From contig NZ_AKJG01000079.1 in assembly GCF_000282455.1 (NCBI RefSeq), positions 1-32,343 of the forward strand: 32,343 nucleotides of DNA, read 5' to 3'. The stretch's first letter is position 1; every line of letters starts with the position of its first letter. The position numbers were made by a program, and so were the translations under genes. Below are positions 7,585-17,036 of the stretch, piece by piece. Origin of the DNA: Pseudomonas sp. GM74. Lineage in GTDB: Bacteria > Pseudomonadota > Gammaproteobacteria > Pseudomonadales > Pseudomonadaceae. The notes under the pieces are model-generated. The model saw nothing but the letters and a program-made list of their open reading frames with translations. It did not search any database and was not told where the DNA came from.

Positions 7585-8691
7585 ATGAATATTACCGTGC
7601 TGGGTGGTGGTCACGGCTGTTACGCCGCAGCTGTCGAAATGGCTGAAAAGGGGCACCGGACCCGCCTGTGGCGTCGCGACTGCGCCGCGCTCAAGGAGCT
7701 GCTGGCCATCGGCAGCCTGACCATCAAGGACTACAAGGGCACTCGCAAATTGTCCGTCGCAAAGCAGGGCGACAAGCTGTCGTTCACCGACGACCTGGCC
7801 GAAGCTCTGGGCGACGCGCAACTGGTGATCATCCCGCTGCCGTCGACCTCCCACGAAGACCTGGCCAAACATGTTGCGGCGCACCTGCACGACGGTCAGG
7901 TGGTGTTCCTGCCACCGGGCACCTTCGGCAGTTTCGTGTTCGCCAAGGCCATGGCCGATGCGGGCAACCGGAGCAAGGTCGCCTTTGCTGAAACCGGTAC
8001 GTTGCCGTATCTGGTACGCAAGCATGGCGCCAGCGACCTGGTGATCAGCGGTTACGCCACCCGCCTGCCAACCGGCGTATTCCCCAGCAACCTGTCCGAA
8101 CATGCTATCGCGGTACTGCGCGAGGCCTACCCGAGCGTCGAGCCGATTGAAGACGCCCTGAGTGGTGCGCTGATGAACGCAGGCCCCATCATCCATCCGC
8201 CGCTGATCATGATGAACGCAGGTCCCCTGGAGCATTTCGAGGCCTGGGACATTCATAACGAAGGTACCCAACCGTCGATCCGCCGCGTGACCAACCAGCT
8301 TGATGCCGAGCGCATGGCCGTGCGCGAAGCACTGACCTACGGCGCTCCGCACTTCCCCCTGGCCGACCACTACAACACCACCGAAGGCGATGAGTGGATG
8401 TACGGTCGCGGTGCCCACGGCAAGCTGACCGACAGCGGCGACTGGCGCGAAGACATCGACCTGCAGAAGCACCGCTACATGCTCGAAGACACACGCCTGG
8501 GCCTGTCCTTCCTGGTGTCCGTCGGCCGCTGGGCCGGTGTGCCGACTCCGGTCGCGCAGGGTCTGCTGAGCATTGCCTCGGTCGTTGCTGCACGGGATCT
8601 CTACGCCGAAGGCCGCACCCTGGAAAACCTCGGTCTGGCCAAACTGAGTCGGGCGCAGATGACCGAACTGCTGACCAAGGGCTACAACTGA
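7585..8691 (+). CDS. NAD(P)-dependent octopine/opine dehydrogenase family enzyme
   Basis: A 368-residue cytoplasmic dehydrogenase. The N-terminus has the dinucleotide-binding motif GGGHGCYAA (residues 7-15). The C-terminal half matches the octopine-dehydrogenase helical domain, with His204 in the NAGPIIHPP motif at the place of the family's catalytic histidine. Family members reductively join an amino acid to a keto acid, or oxidise such opines. In this uptake and catabolic setting oxidation is more likely, but the substrate is unknown. The start MNITVLGGG has AAAGGAG 7 nt upstream. The stop overlaps the next start by one base (TGATG), so the two dehydrogenases are translated together. Transcription is probably from the repeat-controlled promoter at 7494-7556. 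Confidence 0.88.
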   Translation: MNITVLGGGHGCYAAAVEMAEKGHRTRLWRRDCAALKELLAIGSLTIKDYKGTRKLSVAKQGDKLSFTDDLAEALGDAQLVIIPLPSTSHEDLAKHVAAHLHDGQVVFLPPGTFGSFVFAKAMADAGNRSKVAFAETGTLPYLVRKHGASDLVISGYATRLPTGVFPSNLSEHAIAVLREAYPSVEPIEDALSGALMNAGPIIHPPLIMMNAGPLEHFEAWDIHNEGTQPSIRRVTNQLDAERMAVREALTYGAPHFPLADHYNTTEGDEWMYGRGAHGKLTDSGDWREDIDLQKHRYMLEDTRLGLSFLVSVGRWAGVPTPVAQGLLSIASVVAARDLYAEGRTLENLGLAKLSRAQMTELLTKGYN

Positions 8692-9689
8692 TGAACGCCG
8701 CGCTGCCCCAAGTCAGCGTGGTCGGCGCCGGCCGGATGGGCGAGGGCATTGCCCTGGCGTTCATCCATGCGGGCTTGCCGGTCACCCTCATCGACATCAA
8801 GGATCGCTCCGAGGAGGACCGGCACGGTTACTTCGAGCGTGTGCGCAACAACATCCGCAGCGAATTGCAGATGCTGGTACGCCTTGGTGTGCTCGAGGGG
8901 GATCAGGCGGACATCGCGATAGCCCGGCTGACGGTGCAATCAAAATCCCAGGCCGCGGCGACACTGTCTCAGTGCGACCTGGTGTTCGAAGCGGTGCCGG
9001 AAGTCATCGCGGTCAAGCAGGAGACCTTCGCCTGGGTCAGCGAGCATGTCCCGGCGTCGGCCATCATCGCGTCCACCACCTCCACTTTCCTGGTCACCGA
9101 GTTGAGCGAAATGGTCAGCACGCCTGCGCGCTTCGTGAACGCGCACTGGCTCAATCCGGCGTACCTGATGCCGCTGGTGGAAGTCAGCCGCAGCGAAGCG
9201 AGCTGTCCGCAGGTGGTCGAACGGTTGCTGCAACTGCTCAAGCGCATCGGCAAGGTGCCCGTGGTGTGCAATCCGGTGGCCGGCTACATCGTGCCGCGCA
9301 TTCAGGCATTGGTGATGAACGAAGCGGCACGGATGGTGGAGGAAGGCGTGGCCAGCGCAGAAGATATCGACACCGCGGTGCGTGTCGGCTTCGGGCTGCG
9401 TTTCTCGGTGTTGGGCCTGCTTGAATTCATCGACTGGGGCGGCGGCGACATTTTGTACTACGCCTCGCGCTACCTGAGCGGCGCGCTGTCACCGCGCTTC
9501 GAATCGCCGCAGGTGATCGCCGACAACATGCAAAACGGCCGCAATGGCTTGCGCGATGGCCAGGGTTTCTACGACTACCGTGATGTGGACGTGGATGCCT
9601 ACAAGCAGCAGCGCCTCGGCGACTTTGTGCGCAAGCTGGAGTTGTCGGGGCTGACACCCGCGTTCGATGGCGCCTTGAAACAGGCCTGA
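8691..9689 (+). CDS. 3-hydroxyacyl-CoA dehydrogenase family protein (carnitine dehydrogenase/lambda-crystallin-like)
   Basis: A 332-residue NAD-dependent dehydrogenase. GAGRMG (residues 12-17) is the Rossmann motif, and Asp35 at the end of the second strand favours NAD. The catalytic pair appears as FEAVPE (Glu104) and AHWLNPAYLMPLVEV (His152, Asn155). A C-terminal dimerisation domain carries VRVGFGLRFSVLGLLEF. The length and the HWLNPAYLMP motif fit the single-domain branch that includes L-carnitine dehydrogenase and gulonate dehydrogenase better than fused fatty-acid-oxidation enzymes. It oxidises a 3-hydroxy acid or its CoA ester, exact substrate unknown. Coupling with the opine-type dehydrogenase suggests successive oxidations in one pathway. 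Confidence 0.87.
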   Translation: MNAALPQVSVVGAGRMGEGIALAFIHAGLPVTLIDIKDRSEEDRHGYFERVRNNIRSELQMLVRLGVLEGDQADIAIARLTVQSKSQAAATLSQCDLVFEAVPEVIAVKQETFAWVSEHVPASAIIASTTSTFLVTELSEMVSTPARFVNAHWLNPAYLMPLVEVSRSEASCPQVVERLLQLLKRIGKVPVVCNPVAGYIVPRIQALVMNEAARMVEEGVASAEDIDTAVRVGFGLRFSVLGLLEFIDWGGGDILYYASRYLSGALSPRFESPQVIADNMQNGRNGLRDGQGFYDYRDVDVDAYKQQRLGDFVRKLELSGLTPAFDGALKQA

Positions 9690-9692
9690 GCA

Positions 9693-9717
9693 TCAGGGCC
9701 CGGAGGCCGGGCCCTGA
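9693..9717. terminator. Hairpin between convergent genes
   Basis: A perfect 11-bp stem, TCAGGGCCCGG (9693-9703) with CCGGGCCCTGA (9707-9717), closes a 3-nt loop. It lies just after the dehydrogenase stop and before the stop of the convergent EthD gene. A T-run is lacking on either strand, but the stem strength and position suggest a shared terminator. Confidence 0.6.
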
Positions 9718-9739
9718 CACCCTTGGCGATTTGCCGGTT

Positions 9740-10441
9740 CTACAGGCAGTACTGGCTGGTGGGCAGCACGTCGATCTTGTCGAAATCGATGAAGCGGCTG
9801 CAACTGTCCATCATCGCCGCCAGGTTGCGCTGGAATTTCCCTTCGTCGCCCGCTGCATCGAAAAAGGCCATGGGATCGGTCATGGCCGCTGGCGGAAAAC
9901 ATTCTTCGACGATGGCATCGATCCGCGGGGCGCCGTGGGTCAGTACCGACACCACCAGATTTTGCACGTACTGGAAGTTGGCTTGCGTGTCCACGGCCAC
10001 TGCTGTGTGATGGTTGCGCCAGACGTCCAGCCAGGCCTCGGGGGTCAGGCGTGGAGGGCGAGTCAGCAGGGCCAGTTGGGCAAAGCCGTGGGTACGCTCA
10101 CCGGGCTTTGCAGGGAAGCGGGTATTGGCGATGGCGACCGACTCGCAGACCAGGTAGGCGGCCATGCGCGCCGTTGCCGTGCTGATCAATTGGTCGAAAG
10201 GGCGACGAGCCGCCCCGTTGGCACTGTCCAGCCACAGCGACAGGCTGCCATCGGGCAATGGCCGGTTGTTTTCCTGGCGCAGACCGGCGGCTGGCTGCAC
10301 ATCGGCATCGCACAGGTTCAATTGCACACCATGGGCACCGAGTGCCTGCAATTGCCCGGCAACCTCACTGCGCAGACGATGGGCGAAGGTATCAGGACTG
10401 ACTTGAGTATCACGCCACAGCAGATAGATGACTTTTTCCAT
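9740..10441 (-). CDS. EthD-domain protein
   Basis: A 233-residue protein resembling EthD/ferredoxin-like dimeric alpha-beta barrel proteins. The clearest block is LTPEAWLDVWRNHHTAVAVDTQ at about residues 133-154 (only its ends are diagnostic: an LT-E-W---W-NHH pattern), and the N-terminus MEKVIYLLWRD with SPDTFAHRL looks like a second, diverged half. EthD-like proteins occur beside catabolic genes for ethers, terpenes and steroids, but the chemistry is often unproven. The ATG at 10441 is chosen because GAGGAG lies 10 nt upstream; a TTG at 10450 sits too close to it. It is convergent with the dehydrogenase pair and divergent from the HD-GYP gene, so its link to either is uncertain. Confidence 0.75.
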   Translation of the reverse strand: MEKVIYLLWRDTQVSPDTFAHRLRSEVAGQLQALGAHGVQLNLCDADVQPAAGLRQENNRPLPDGSLSLWLDSANGAARRPFDQLISTATARMAAYLVCESVAIANTRFPAKPGERTHGFAQLALLTRPPRLTPEAWLDVWRNHHTAVAVDTQANFQYVQNLVVSVLTHGAPRIDAIVEECFPPAAMTDPMAFFDAAGDEGKFQRNLAAMMDSCSRFIDFDKIDVLPTSQYCL

Positions 10442-10711
10442 AGCTATCAAGCTCCTCGTTGCGGTTGATGGATGGGGCGGCGGTCGTGCTGCCTGGTCTA
10501 TCCGGATGACCGAAAATCCCTGGCGTCATAGTCAATCAAGGCCCGCGCCGGGTAATACCTCAAACAGACTATTGACCAGCAATATGAGGGCGATGGCTGC
10601 GCCGCTCGACGCCGGGCAGCCCTGGAGAACTGCAGCTAAGCTTTCCTGCGCTGGGGCGGCAGTGCAAGTGTTGCCTCGGGATGTCTATTGCCGGCAAGGG
10701 AGCCATCCGCC
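10442..10711. other. Divergent promoter region (EthD / HD-GYP)
   Basis: 270 bp without a gene. It must hold the promoters of the EthD gene (minus) and the HD-GYP gene (plus). I found no clear -35/-10 pair, no CTGCGCAAT pair and no hairpin of note. Confidence 0.4.
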
Positions 10712-11869
10712 ATGAGCACCGAACAGAGTCATTACAGTCCGCCAACCCTGCTGGTGGTCGATGACACGCCCGACAACCTGATGCTGATGACGGATCTGCT
10801 CAAGGATCGCTACCGGGTCAAGGCCGCCAATAGCGGTGAAAAGGCTTTGCGCGTACTGCAGGGCGACACACTCCCGGACCTGATCCTGCTGGACGTGATG
10901 ATGCCCGGGCTGTCTGGCCATGAAGTGGCCCGGCAGCTCAAGCGCGACCCGCGTACCCGCGACATTCCGATCATCTTTCTGACGGCCATGGCCGCGACTG
11001 AAGACGAGATCCATGGCCTGGAACTGGGGGCCGTCGACTACATCACCAAACCCATCAGGCCGGCGCTGGTCCTGGCGCGGGTGGATACCCAGCTCAAGCT
11101 CAAGGCGGCGGCGGACTTCCTGCGCGATCACAACGACTATCTGGAAGCGGAAGTGGCGCGCCGGACCCGCGAGGTGATTGCGATCCAGGATGTGGCCATC
11201 CAGGCCATGGCTTCACTGGCCGAGACTCGCGATAACGAAACCGGCAACCATATCCGGCGCACTCAGCATTACATCAAGGTGCTGGCGGAGCATCTGCGTG
11301 ATCATCCGCGCTTCAGTCACTTTCTCACCGGGGACACCATCGCGTTATTGTTCAAGTCGGCGCCGTTGCACGACATCGGCAAGATCGGCATTCCCGACCA
11401 TATCCTCCTCAAGCCGGGGCGCTTCACCGAGGAAGAGTTCGAGATCATGAAGACTCATACAACGCTGGGGCGTGACGCCATTGAGCATGCCGAGGATCAG
11501 CTCGGCATTCGCGCCGAGTTCCTCAGACTGGCCAAGGAGATTGCCTACAGTCACCAGGAAAAATGGGATGGCAGTGGCTATCCGCAAGGGCTGGCGGGTG
11601 ACGACATCCCCATCAGCGCCCGGTTGATGGCAGTGGCGGACGTCTATGACGCGTTGATCAGCCGTCGGGTCTATAAAGCGGGGATGCCCCACGAGCAGGC
11701 GGTCGAGATTATTCGCCAGGGGCGAGGCACGCATTTCGATCCTGACATCTGCGATGCCTTCCTGGCCTGCGTTGAACAGTTCCAGACCATTGCCGAGCGT
11801 TTCGCCGATTCTGATCAGGACATGGCCCGCAAGCGGGCTGCCCTGGAGCGTATCGGTCAGACTCCGTGA
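10712..11869 (+). CDS. HD-GYP response regulator (probable c-di-GMP phosphodiesterase)
   Basis: A 385-residue two-domain protein. Residues 12-128 form a receiver domain with acidic pocket DD17-18, phosphoacceptor Asp61 and Lys113. A linker helix leads to an HD-GYP domain with ETGNH at 176-180, HD at 220-221, and DGSGYP at 286-291. HD-GYP domains hydrolyse cyclic di-GMP to pGpG or GMP in the cytoplasm. The usual HHE motif reads HQE here (Gln282), so one metal ligand of the trinuclear proteins is missing and a two-metal site is more likely. The gene starts 54 nt before a large hybrid kinase and probably receives its phosphate, directly or through the kinase's Hpt domain. Confidence 0.93.
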   Translation: MSTEQSHYSPPTLLVVDDTPDNLMLMTDLLKDRYRVKAANSGEKALRVLQGDTLPDLILLDVMMPGLSGHEVARQLKRDPRTRDIPIIFLTAMAATEDEIHGLELGAVDYITKPIRPALVLARVDTQLKLKAAADFLRDHNDYLEAEVARRTREVIAIQDVAIQAMASLAETRDNETGNHIRRTQHYIKVLAEHLRDHPRFSHFLTGDTIALLFKSAPLHDIGKIGIPDHILLKPGRFTEEEFEIMKTHTTLGRDAIEHAEDQLGIRAEFLRLAKEIAYSHQEKWDGSGYPQGLAGDDIPISARLMAVADVYDALISRRVYKAGMPHEQAVEIIRQGRGTHFDPDICDAFLACVEQFQTIAERFADSDQDMARKRAALERIGQTP

Positions 11870-11923
11870 ACCGGCAACTACCACCTCTATGTCTGTGTTT
11901 TCATCAGGTCCACGAGGATAGTC

Positions 11924-14900
11924 ATGGCTCGATTGCGTACCCTGCTTGAGCGCCTTGCGCTGCTTCACAAACTGATCCTGGGTTTTTCAGCGCTGTTGCT
12001 GTTGGTACTGGTGCTCGGCGTGCAAAGCCTGCGCACCCAGCAATCGCTGAAGCAGGACATGCAGAACCTCTACCTGCAGGAACTGGTCGGCATGGGGCAC
12101 TTGCAGGAAGCACGTGTGCAATTGCCCCATATGATGCAAGCACTGCAGCGCGCGGTGGGCACCGACAACGCGCAGATTCGCGTCGAGTCCCTGCAGCAGT
12201 TGCAGGATATCCGGGAGCGCCTGCAGCAGGCGGTGGCCCATGCCAAAGTGACCCTGACGCGCGCGGAGAATCTGGCGCGCCTCTCCGAGTTCGACCTGTT
12301 GCTGCAACAGTTGCAGCGTCAAAGCGACCAGGCCTTTGTATCGATCGACCAGGGCCAGCAGAACAAGGCGTTGTTGCTGCTCAATAGCAGCGAATTCCAG
12401 CAACTGGCCCAGCAGGCCGACGGCCTTTTGTACGCGACCGCCCAGATCAAGGAAGCCTCGATTCGCGACACCGCCAAGGACATTGCCGAGTTTGCCGAAC
12501 GCAGCACCATGCTGACCTACGTACTGTTGTTCGGTGGCTTGTCGTTGGCGCTGCTGTTGTCCTGGGTCGTCAGCCAGTCGATCCGCCACCCGCTCAACCG
12601 CGTGCGGGAGGCGGTAGATCACTTGGCCGCCGGGCAGCTCGATCAACCGATTCCCCACACCGACCTGAATAACGAGACCGGCGATCTGGCGCGGGCCATC
12701 GCCAAACTGCAGACAGAGTCCCAACAGCTTGAGCGCCAGCGCTGGATCAAGGGCCATACCGCCCAATTGCAGGTCGATCTGCAGCAGGCCGAAACCCCGG
12801 GCGAACTGGCGCAGGTGTTCCTGCAATGCATGGCCGGTCTGCACGGAGTCTGCCAGGGGGTGCTGTACAGCGCACAGGAAGACGCCGGCACGCTGCTGCT
12901 GATGGGGCGTTATGCCACTGATTCCGAGCGGCCACCCGAGGCGCAAGTCATGTTCGGCGATGGTCTGTTGGGGCAGTGCGCGGTGGATCGTGTGCCGCGT
13001 CAGTTTCAGGCGATTCCGGAGCAATACTGGCGTTTGCGCTCGCCCCTTGGCGAGGTCCCGGCCCGTTGCCTGCTGCTGCAACCCATTGTCCGTGGCGAGC
13101 GGTTACTGGGCGTACTCGAACTGGCCGGGCTGGAACCCTTGGGCGAGCGTGAATGGCTGCTGTTGCAGGAAGCCACCCCACGCCTGGCCGCGGCCATGGC
13201 GATTCTGGAGCGTAATCAGGCGGTCAAGACCCTGTTGGCGGAAACCCGGCGCCAGGCCAATGAGATGGCGGAACAGGCACTGCAACTGGAACAGCAGGCC
13301 CAGGCACTGGAAACCCAGCAGTCGGCGTTGCGCGCCACCGAGGCCTGGTATCGCGGGATTATCGAAGCGGCGCCGGACGGCATGCTGGTGGTGGATGCGC
13401 AGGGGCAAATCCTGCGCACCAATCGCCAACTGGATCAGTTGTTCGGCTATAGCCCCGGCGAGTTGCTCGGCGAGACCATCGATCGCCTGGTGCCGTTGGC
13501 CAGTCGTGGGCGCCACGAGGCGTTGCGCAAAGGCTTCATGGCCCACGGCGAGACTCGCCAGATGGGGGCCAACCTGGACGACCTGCAAGGCGTGCGCAAA
13601 GACGGAAGTCTGTTCTCGGCGGAGATCAGCCTGTCGCATCTGCCGAGTCTGGAGGGGGGCGGCGTCTGCGTGTGCGCTTCGGTGCGCGACGTGAGTGAAC
13701 GGCGTCATCTGCAGGCGGCGCTCAAGGCCAGCGAGGCACAGTTGCGTGCAGTACTCGACAGCAGTCCGGTGGCTATGGTGATCAGGGACGTCGATGGCCG
13801 TCCGACCTACTGCAATCCGCAGTTCGACAGCCTGTTCGGGACGCGTCTGGCTGAACTCGAAGGTACGGATCCGGCGCAGTTCTGGGTCGACCCACAGGCA
13901 CACCAGCGCTTTCATGAAGCGGCGGCGCAAGGTGCAGTGCTGAACTTCGAGACCACCCTGCAACGCGCGGGAGGCGAGCGCTTCGACGTACTGGTTTCGG
14001 CCGTCACGATGACGCTGGGGGAGCGGGGCATGGAGGCCAATTGGTACTTCGACATCACCGACCGCAAGACCGCCGAGGCCGAGGTGCAGCGCGCACGGGA
14101 GGCCGCGGAAGAGGCGACCCGGGCCAAGAGCAACTTCCTGGCCACCATGAGCCACGAGATTCGCACGCCGATGAACGCGATCATCGGCATGAGCTACCTG
14201 GCATTGCGAACCGAACTCGACCACCGCCAGCGCAACTACATCGAAAAGGTCCATCGCTCGGCGGAATACCTGTTGGTGATCATCAACGACATCCTCGACT
14301 TCTCCAGGATCGAAGCCGGCAAGATGCACCTAGAGCACATTCCCTTTCACCTCGAGGCTGTGCTCGACGGTTTTGCCAGCATGATCGGCCTCAAAGCCGA
14401 GGACAAAGGCCTGGAATTGCTGTTCAGCACCGATGCCGAACTGCCGACTGCCTTGATCGGTGATCCGTTGCGCCTTGGCCAGGTGCTGATCAACCTGGGC
14501 AACAATGCGACGAAGTTCACCGAGCAGGGCGAGATCGTGCTCGGTGTAGAGCAGCGGGGCGCGGCAGGAGAGCAGGCGCAACTGCATTTCTGGGTACGTG
14601 ACACCGGGATCGGCATGAACGCCGAACAATGCTCGCGCCTGTTTGAACCCTTCAGTCAGGCCGATAGCACCACCACCCGCAAGTACGGTGGCACAGGGTT
14701 GGGCCTGGCCATCTCCCGGCACCTGGTGGAGTTGATGGGAGGGCGCATTTGGGTGGAGAGCGAGCCGGGCCTGGGTTCCACTTTCCATTTCGAGGTGAGC
14801 CTGGGGGTACAACGCGACAGCCATCCACGGCGCATGGTGACCGCCGACGAATTGCTTGGCAGCCGTGTGTTGGTGGTCGATGACAACGCCAGCGCGCGCG

Positions 14901-16333
14901 CGATCCTGTCCAGCATGGCGCGCAGTTTTGGCGTGGAGGTGGACGTCGCGCAAAGTGGCCGGGTCGCACTGGCCATGTTGGTGGAGGCAGAAGCGAAGGT
15001 GCTGCCCTATGATCTGGTGCTGATGGATTGGCGCATGCCTGGCATGGACGGCGTGGAAACGGTGCGCCAGATGCAGGCCGCCAAGCTGGCGCAGACACCG
15101 TCGGTGATCATGGTCACTGCGTTCGGTCGCGAGGAGGCCCGTGAAGAGGCCAGTCGGTACGGCATTCAATTGCCGGTGGTACTGACCAAGCCGGTGACGC
15201 CGTCTACTTTGCTTGAGGCGCTGGGCACGGTGCTCGGCAAGATCCCCGAGGCCCATACCCGGACCGGCGAGCGATTGGGCCAGCGCGCCAGCGTCATGGC
15301 GAGCCTGCGTGGCGCGCGACTGTTGTTGGTCGAAGACAATGAGCTGAACCGCGAGCTGGCCTGTGAACTGCTGGAGAGCGCCGGGATCGAGCTGTGCCTG
15401 GCCGTTCACGGCGCGCAAGCGCTCGACCAACTGGCGCGTGACGCAGACTTCGATGGTGTGCTGATGGACTGCCAGATGCCGGTGATGGACGGATATACCG
15501 CGACCCGCAAGATACGTGAGCAGCCACGCTGGACGACTCTGCCGGTGATCGCCATGACTGCCGACGCCATGGCGGGGGACCGTGAGCGGGCGCTGGCCTG
15601 CGGCATGAACGACCACATCACCAAACCCTTGAACGTCGACGACATGTTCGCCACCCTGGCCAAGTGGATACATCCACGAACTGACCGTGGCGCGATGTCG
15701 GCCGACGTTTCGCCGCTCACCCCGGTGTCGGCGGCGAGCCTGCCAGCCAGCCTTCCCGGTATTGATTTGAAAGCGGGCCTGGGCACCTGCATGGGCAAGG
15801 TCGAGCTCTATCTGCGCCTGCTGCGCAAGTTTCGCTCCGGTCACCAGGCTTTTTGCGCCGAGTTCCTGGCTGCCCGAGGTCAGGGCGATCCTTCGGCGAC
15901 GGCCAGGCTGGCCCATACCTTGCGCGGTACGGCGGGCAACATCGGTGCCGTTGAATTGGCGAACGCCGCCGCCGCGCTGGAGCTGGCGTGCCTGAACGAT
16001 GGGGCGAGCGATGGGGCGGAGCAGGGCCTGGCTGACCCGCTGGTGGAGGTTGAGCGTTGCCTGACAACGGTGCTGGAAGGCTTATCGATGCTCGGCGAAC
16101 CGACATCGTTCGCCGACTCATCATGCGCGCCACAAGGCAGTGAATGGCATGCGCAATTGGCCCACGTCCGGTCTCTGCTGGCCGAGAGCGACACCCAGGC
16201 GCTGACGGCCTTGCTCAAACTGCAGGGGCTGGCTTCAGACCCGCGGATGACCGAGCAATTGCTTAGAGTTGTGCGACAAGCGCAGAGCTTCGATTTCGAT
16301 CAGGCGCTGGAGTTGCTTGAAAACCTGTCCTGA
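11924..16333 (+). CDS. Hybrid sensor histidine kinase with two receivers and Hpt
   Basis: A 1469-residue inner-membrane kinase. Membrane segments at about 17-36 and 196-216 bracket a helical periplasmic sensing region; HAMP follows at about 216-270. Next come a GAF-like domain (about 286-430), a coiled coil, two PAS domains (about 474-592 and 604-718), HisKA with phosphorylatable His744 in [10 protein letters not shown], and an ATPase domain with DTGIGM and [10 protein letters not shown]. Two receivers follow (phosphoacceptors Asp1035 and Asp1182), then a C-terminal Hpt with His1331 in [11 protein letters not shown]. All phosphorelay residues are intact. The protein has no DNA-binding output, so the neighbouring HD-GYP regulator is the likely target, giving a phosphorelay that sets c-di-GMP level. 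The signal is unknown. Confidence 0.95.
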   Translation: MARLRTLLERLALLHKLILGFSALLLLVLVLGVQSLRTQQSLKQDMQNLYLQELVGMGHLQEARVQLPHMMQALQRAVGTDNAQIRVESLQQLQDIRERLQQAVAHAKVTLTRAENLARLSEFDLLLQQLQRQSDQAFVSIDQGQQNKALLLLNSSEFQQLAQQADGLLYATAQIKEASIRDTAKDIAEFAERSTMLTYVLLFGGLSLALLLSWVVSQSIRHPLNRVREAVDHLAAGQLDQPIPHTDLNNETGDLARAIAKLQTESQQLERQRWIKGHTAQLQVDLQQAETPGELAQVFLQCMAGLHGVCQGVLYSAQEDAGTLLLMGRYATDSERPPEAQVMFGDGLLGQCAVDRVPRQFQAIPEQYWRLRSPLGEVPARCLLLQPIVRGERLLGVLELAGLEPLGEREWLLLQEATPRLAAAMAILERNQAVKTLLAETRRQANEMAEQALQLEQQAQALETQQSALRATEAWYRGIIEAAPDGMLVVDAQGQILRTNRQLDQLFGYSPGELLGETIDRLVPLASRGRHEALRKGFMAHGETRQMGANLDDLQGVRKDGSLFSAEISLSHLPSLEGGGVCVCASVRDVSERRHLQAALKASEAQLRAVLDSSPVAMVIRDVDGRPTYCNPQFDSLFGTRLAELEGTDPAQFWVDPQAHQRFHEAAAQGAVLNFETTLQRAGGERFDVLVSAVTMTLGERGMEANWYFDITDRKTAEAEVQRAREAAEEATRAKSNFLATMSHEIRTPMNAIIGMSYLALRTELDHRQRNYIEKVHRSAEYLLVIINDILDFSRIEAGKMHLEHIPFHLEAVLDGFASMIGLKAEDKGLELLFSTDAELPTALIGDPLRLGQVLINLGNNATKFTEQGEIVLGVEQRGAAGEQAQLHFWVRDTGIGMNAEQCSRLFEPFSQADSTTTRKYGGTGLGLAISRHLVELMGGRIWVESEPGLGSTFHFEVSLGVQRDSHPRRMVTADELLGSRVLVVDDNASARAILSSMARSFGVEVDVAQSGRVALAMLVEAEAKVLPYDLVLMDWRMPGMDGVETVRQMQAAKLAQTPSVIMVTAFGREEAREEASRYGIQLPVVLTKPVTPSTLLEALGTVLGKIPEAHTRTGERLGQRASVMASLRGARLLLVEDNELNRELACELLESAGIELCLAVHGAQALDQLARDADFDGVLMDCQMPVMDGYTATRKIREQPRWTTLPVIAMTADAMAGDRERALACGMNDHITKPLNVDDMFATLAKWIHPRTDRGAMSADVSPLTPVSAASLPASLPGIDLKAGLGTCMGKVELYLRLLRKFRSGHQAFCAEFLAARGQGDPSATARLAHTLRGTAGNIGAVELANAAAALELACLNDGASDGAEQGLADPLVEVERCLTTVLEGLSMLGEPTSFADSSCAPQGSEWHAQLAHVRSLLAESDTQALTALLKLQGLASDPRMTEQLLRVVRQAQSFDFDQALELLENLS

Positions 16334-16337
16334 GGGA

Positions 16338-17036
16338 TCAACGCAACTTCAGCGGATCGACCATCTGCACCGCGATGGCAATGCCCATCAGGTCTGTGCC
16401 CTGAGTGGCCCGCAATGCACCCTGCAGAGCACCCATCACCATCTCATGCAGCAGCTTGCGGCGTGCGCCAATGCCGGCCCGGGGCTCCCCGACCCAGGCC
16501 GGTAGCTGATTGAGCAGGGAAACGATACCGCTCATGGTCGCGCGCAGAGGGGCGCCAGTCGGTTTACCGGTGAGTTGCTCCATGGCCTCCAGCAGATGCT
16601 CTTCGTAGCGTCGGCGCAGGGTCAGAATCGAGGCTTGCTGTTCGCAGCTCAGACAATGAAGGTCGTACTCAGCCAGGCGGAAATGCGCGGCCATTCGCTC
16701 GTGGAGCCGCAGGTGCGCCTCAAGCAAACCGTGCAGTCGTAAAGTGGGGGCGGATTTGCGCCGGGTCACCAGGCTGGCGCTGTCAAGCAACGCTTCGTAG
16801 AGCTCCTCGATCAGTTCAAACAGCAGTGCCTCCTTGTTTTCGATGTGGTTGTAGAGGGAGCCGGCGGTGATCCCCAGACAAGTGGCCAGGTCACGCATGC
16901 TGACCCGGCTGAAACCGTGCCTGGCAAACAGCTCGACCGCCTTGTGCCGCGTTTCCAGGTAACGCGTGTTGCGCTCTTCGTCGACAGACACCGCAAAAAG
17001 GGATTTGGAGGGCTGCATGTTGTTCATCCACCTCAT
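16338..17036 (-). CDS. TetR-family transcriptional regulator
   Basis: A 232-residue repressor-type protein. The helix-turn-helix lies at about residues 40-70 ([20 protein letters not shown] followed by [14 protein letters not shown]), typical of TetR. The C-terminal ligand domain resembles fatty-acid/acyl-CoA-responsive TetR proteins only in general. The ATG at 17036 overlaps the stop of the chemoreceptor gene (ATGA), which suggests coupled translation; internal ATGs at 17027 and 17018 are alternatives, the last having GGTGG 9 nt upstream. Its stop is 4 bp from that of the convergent kinase gene. Being last in the branched-acid cluster, it may repress that cluster in response to a CoA thioester, which is inference. 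Confidence 0.9.
   Translation of the reverse strand: MRWMNNMQPSKSLFAVSVDEERNTRYLETRHKAVELFARHGFSRVSMRDLATCLGITAGSLYNHIENKEALLFELIEELYEALLDSASLVTRRKSAPTLRLHGLLEAHLRLHERMAAHFRLAEYDLHCLSCEQQASILTLRRRYEEHLLEAMEQLTGKPTGAPLRATMSGIVSLLNQLPAWVGEPRAGIGARRKLLHEMVMGALQGALRATQGTDLMGIAIAVQMVDPLKLR

Noticed and set aside
6499..8472. A 657-codon open frame on the minus strand
   Set aside because: It is antisense to the AraC and opine-dehydrogenase genes and shows only low-complexity residues typical of shadow frames.
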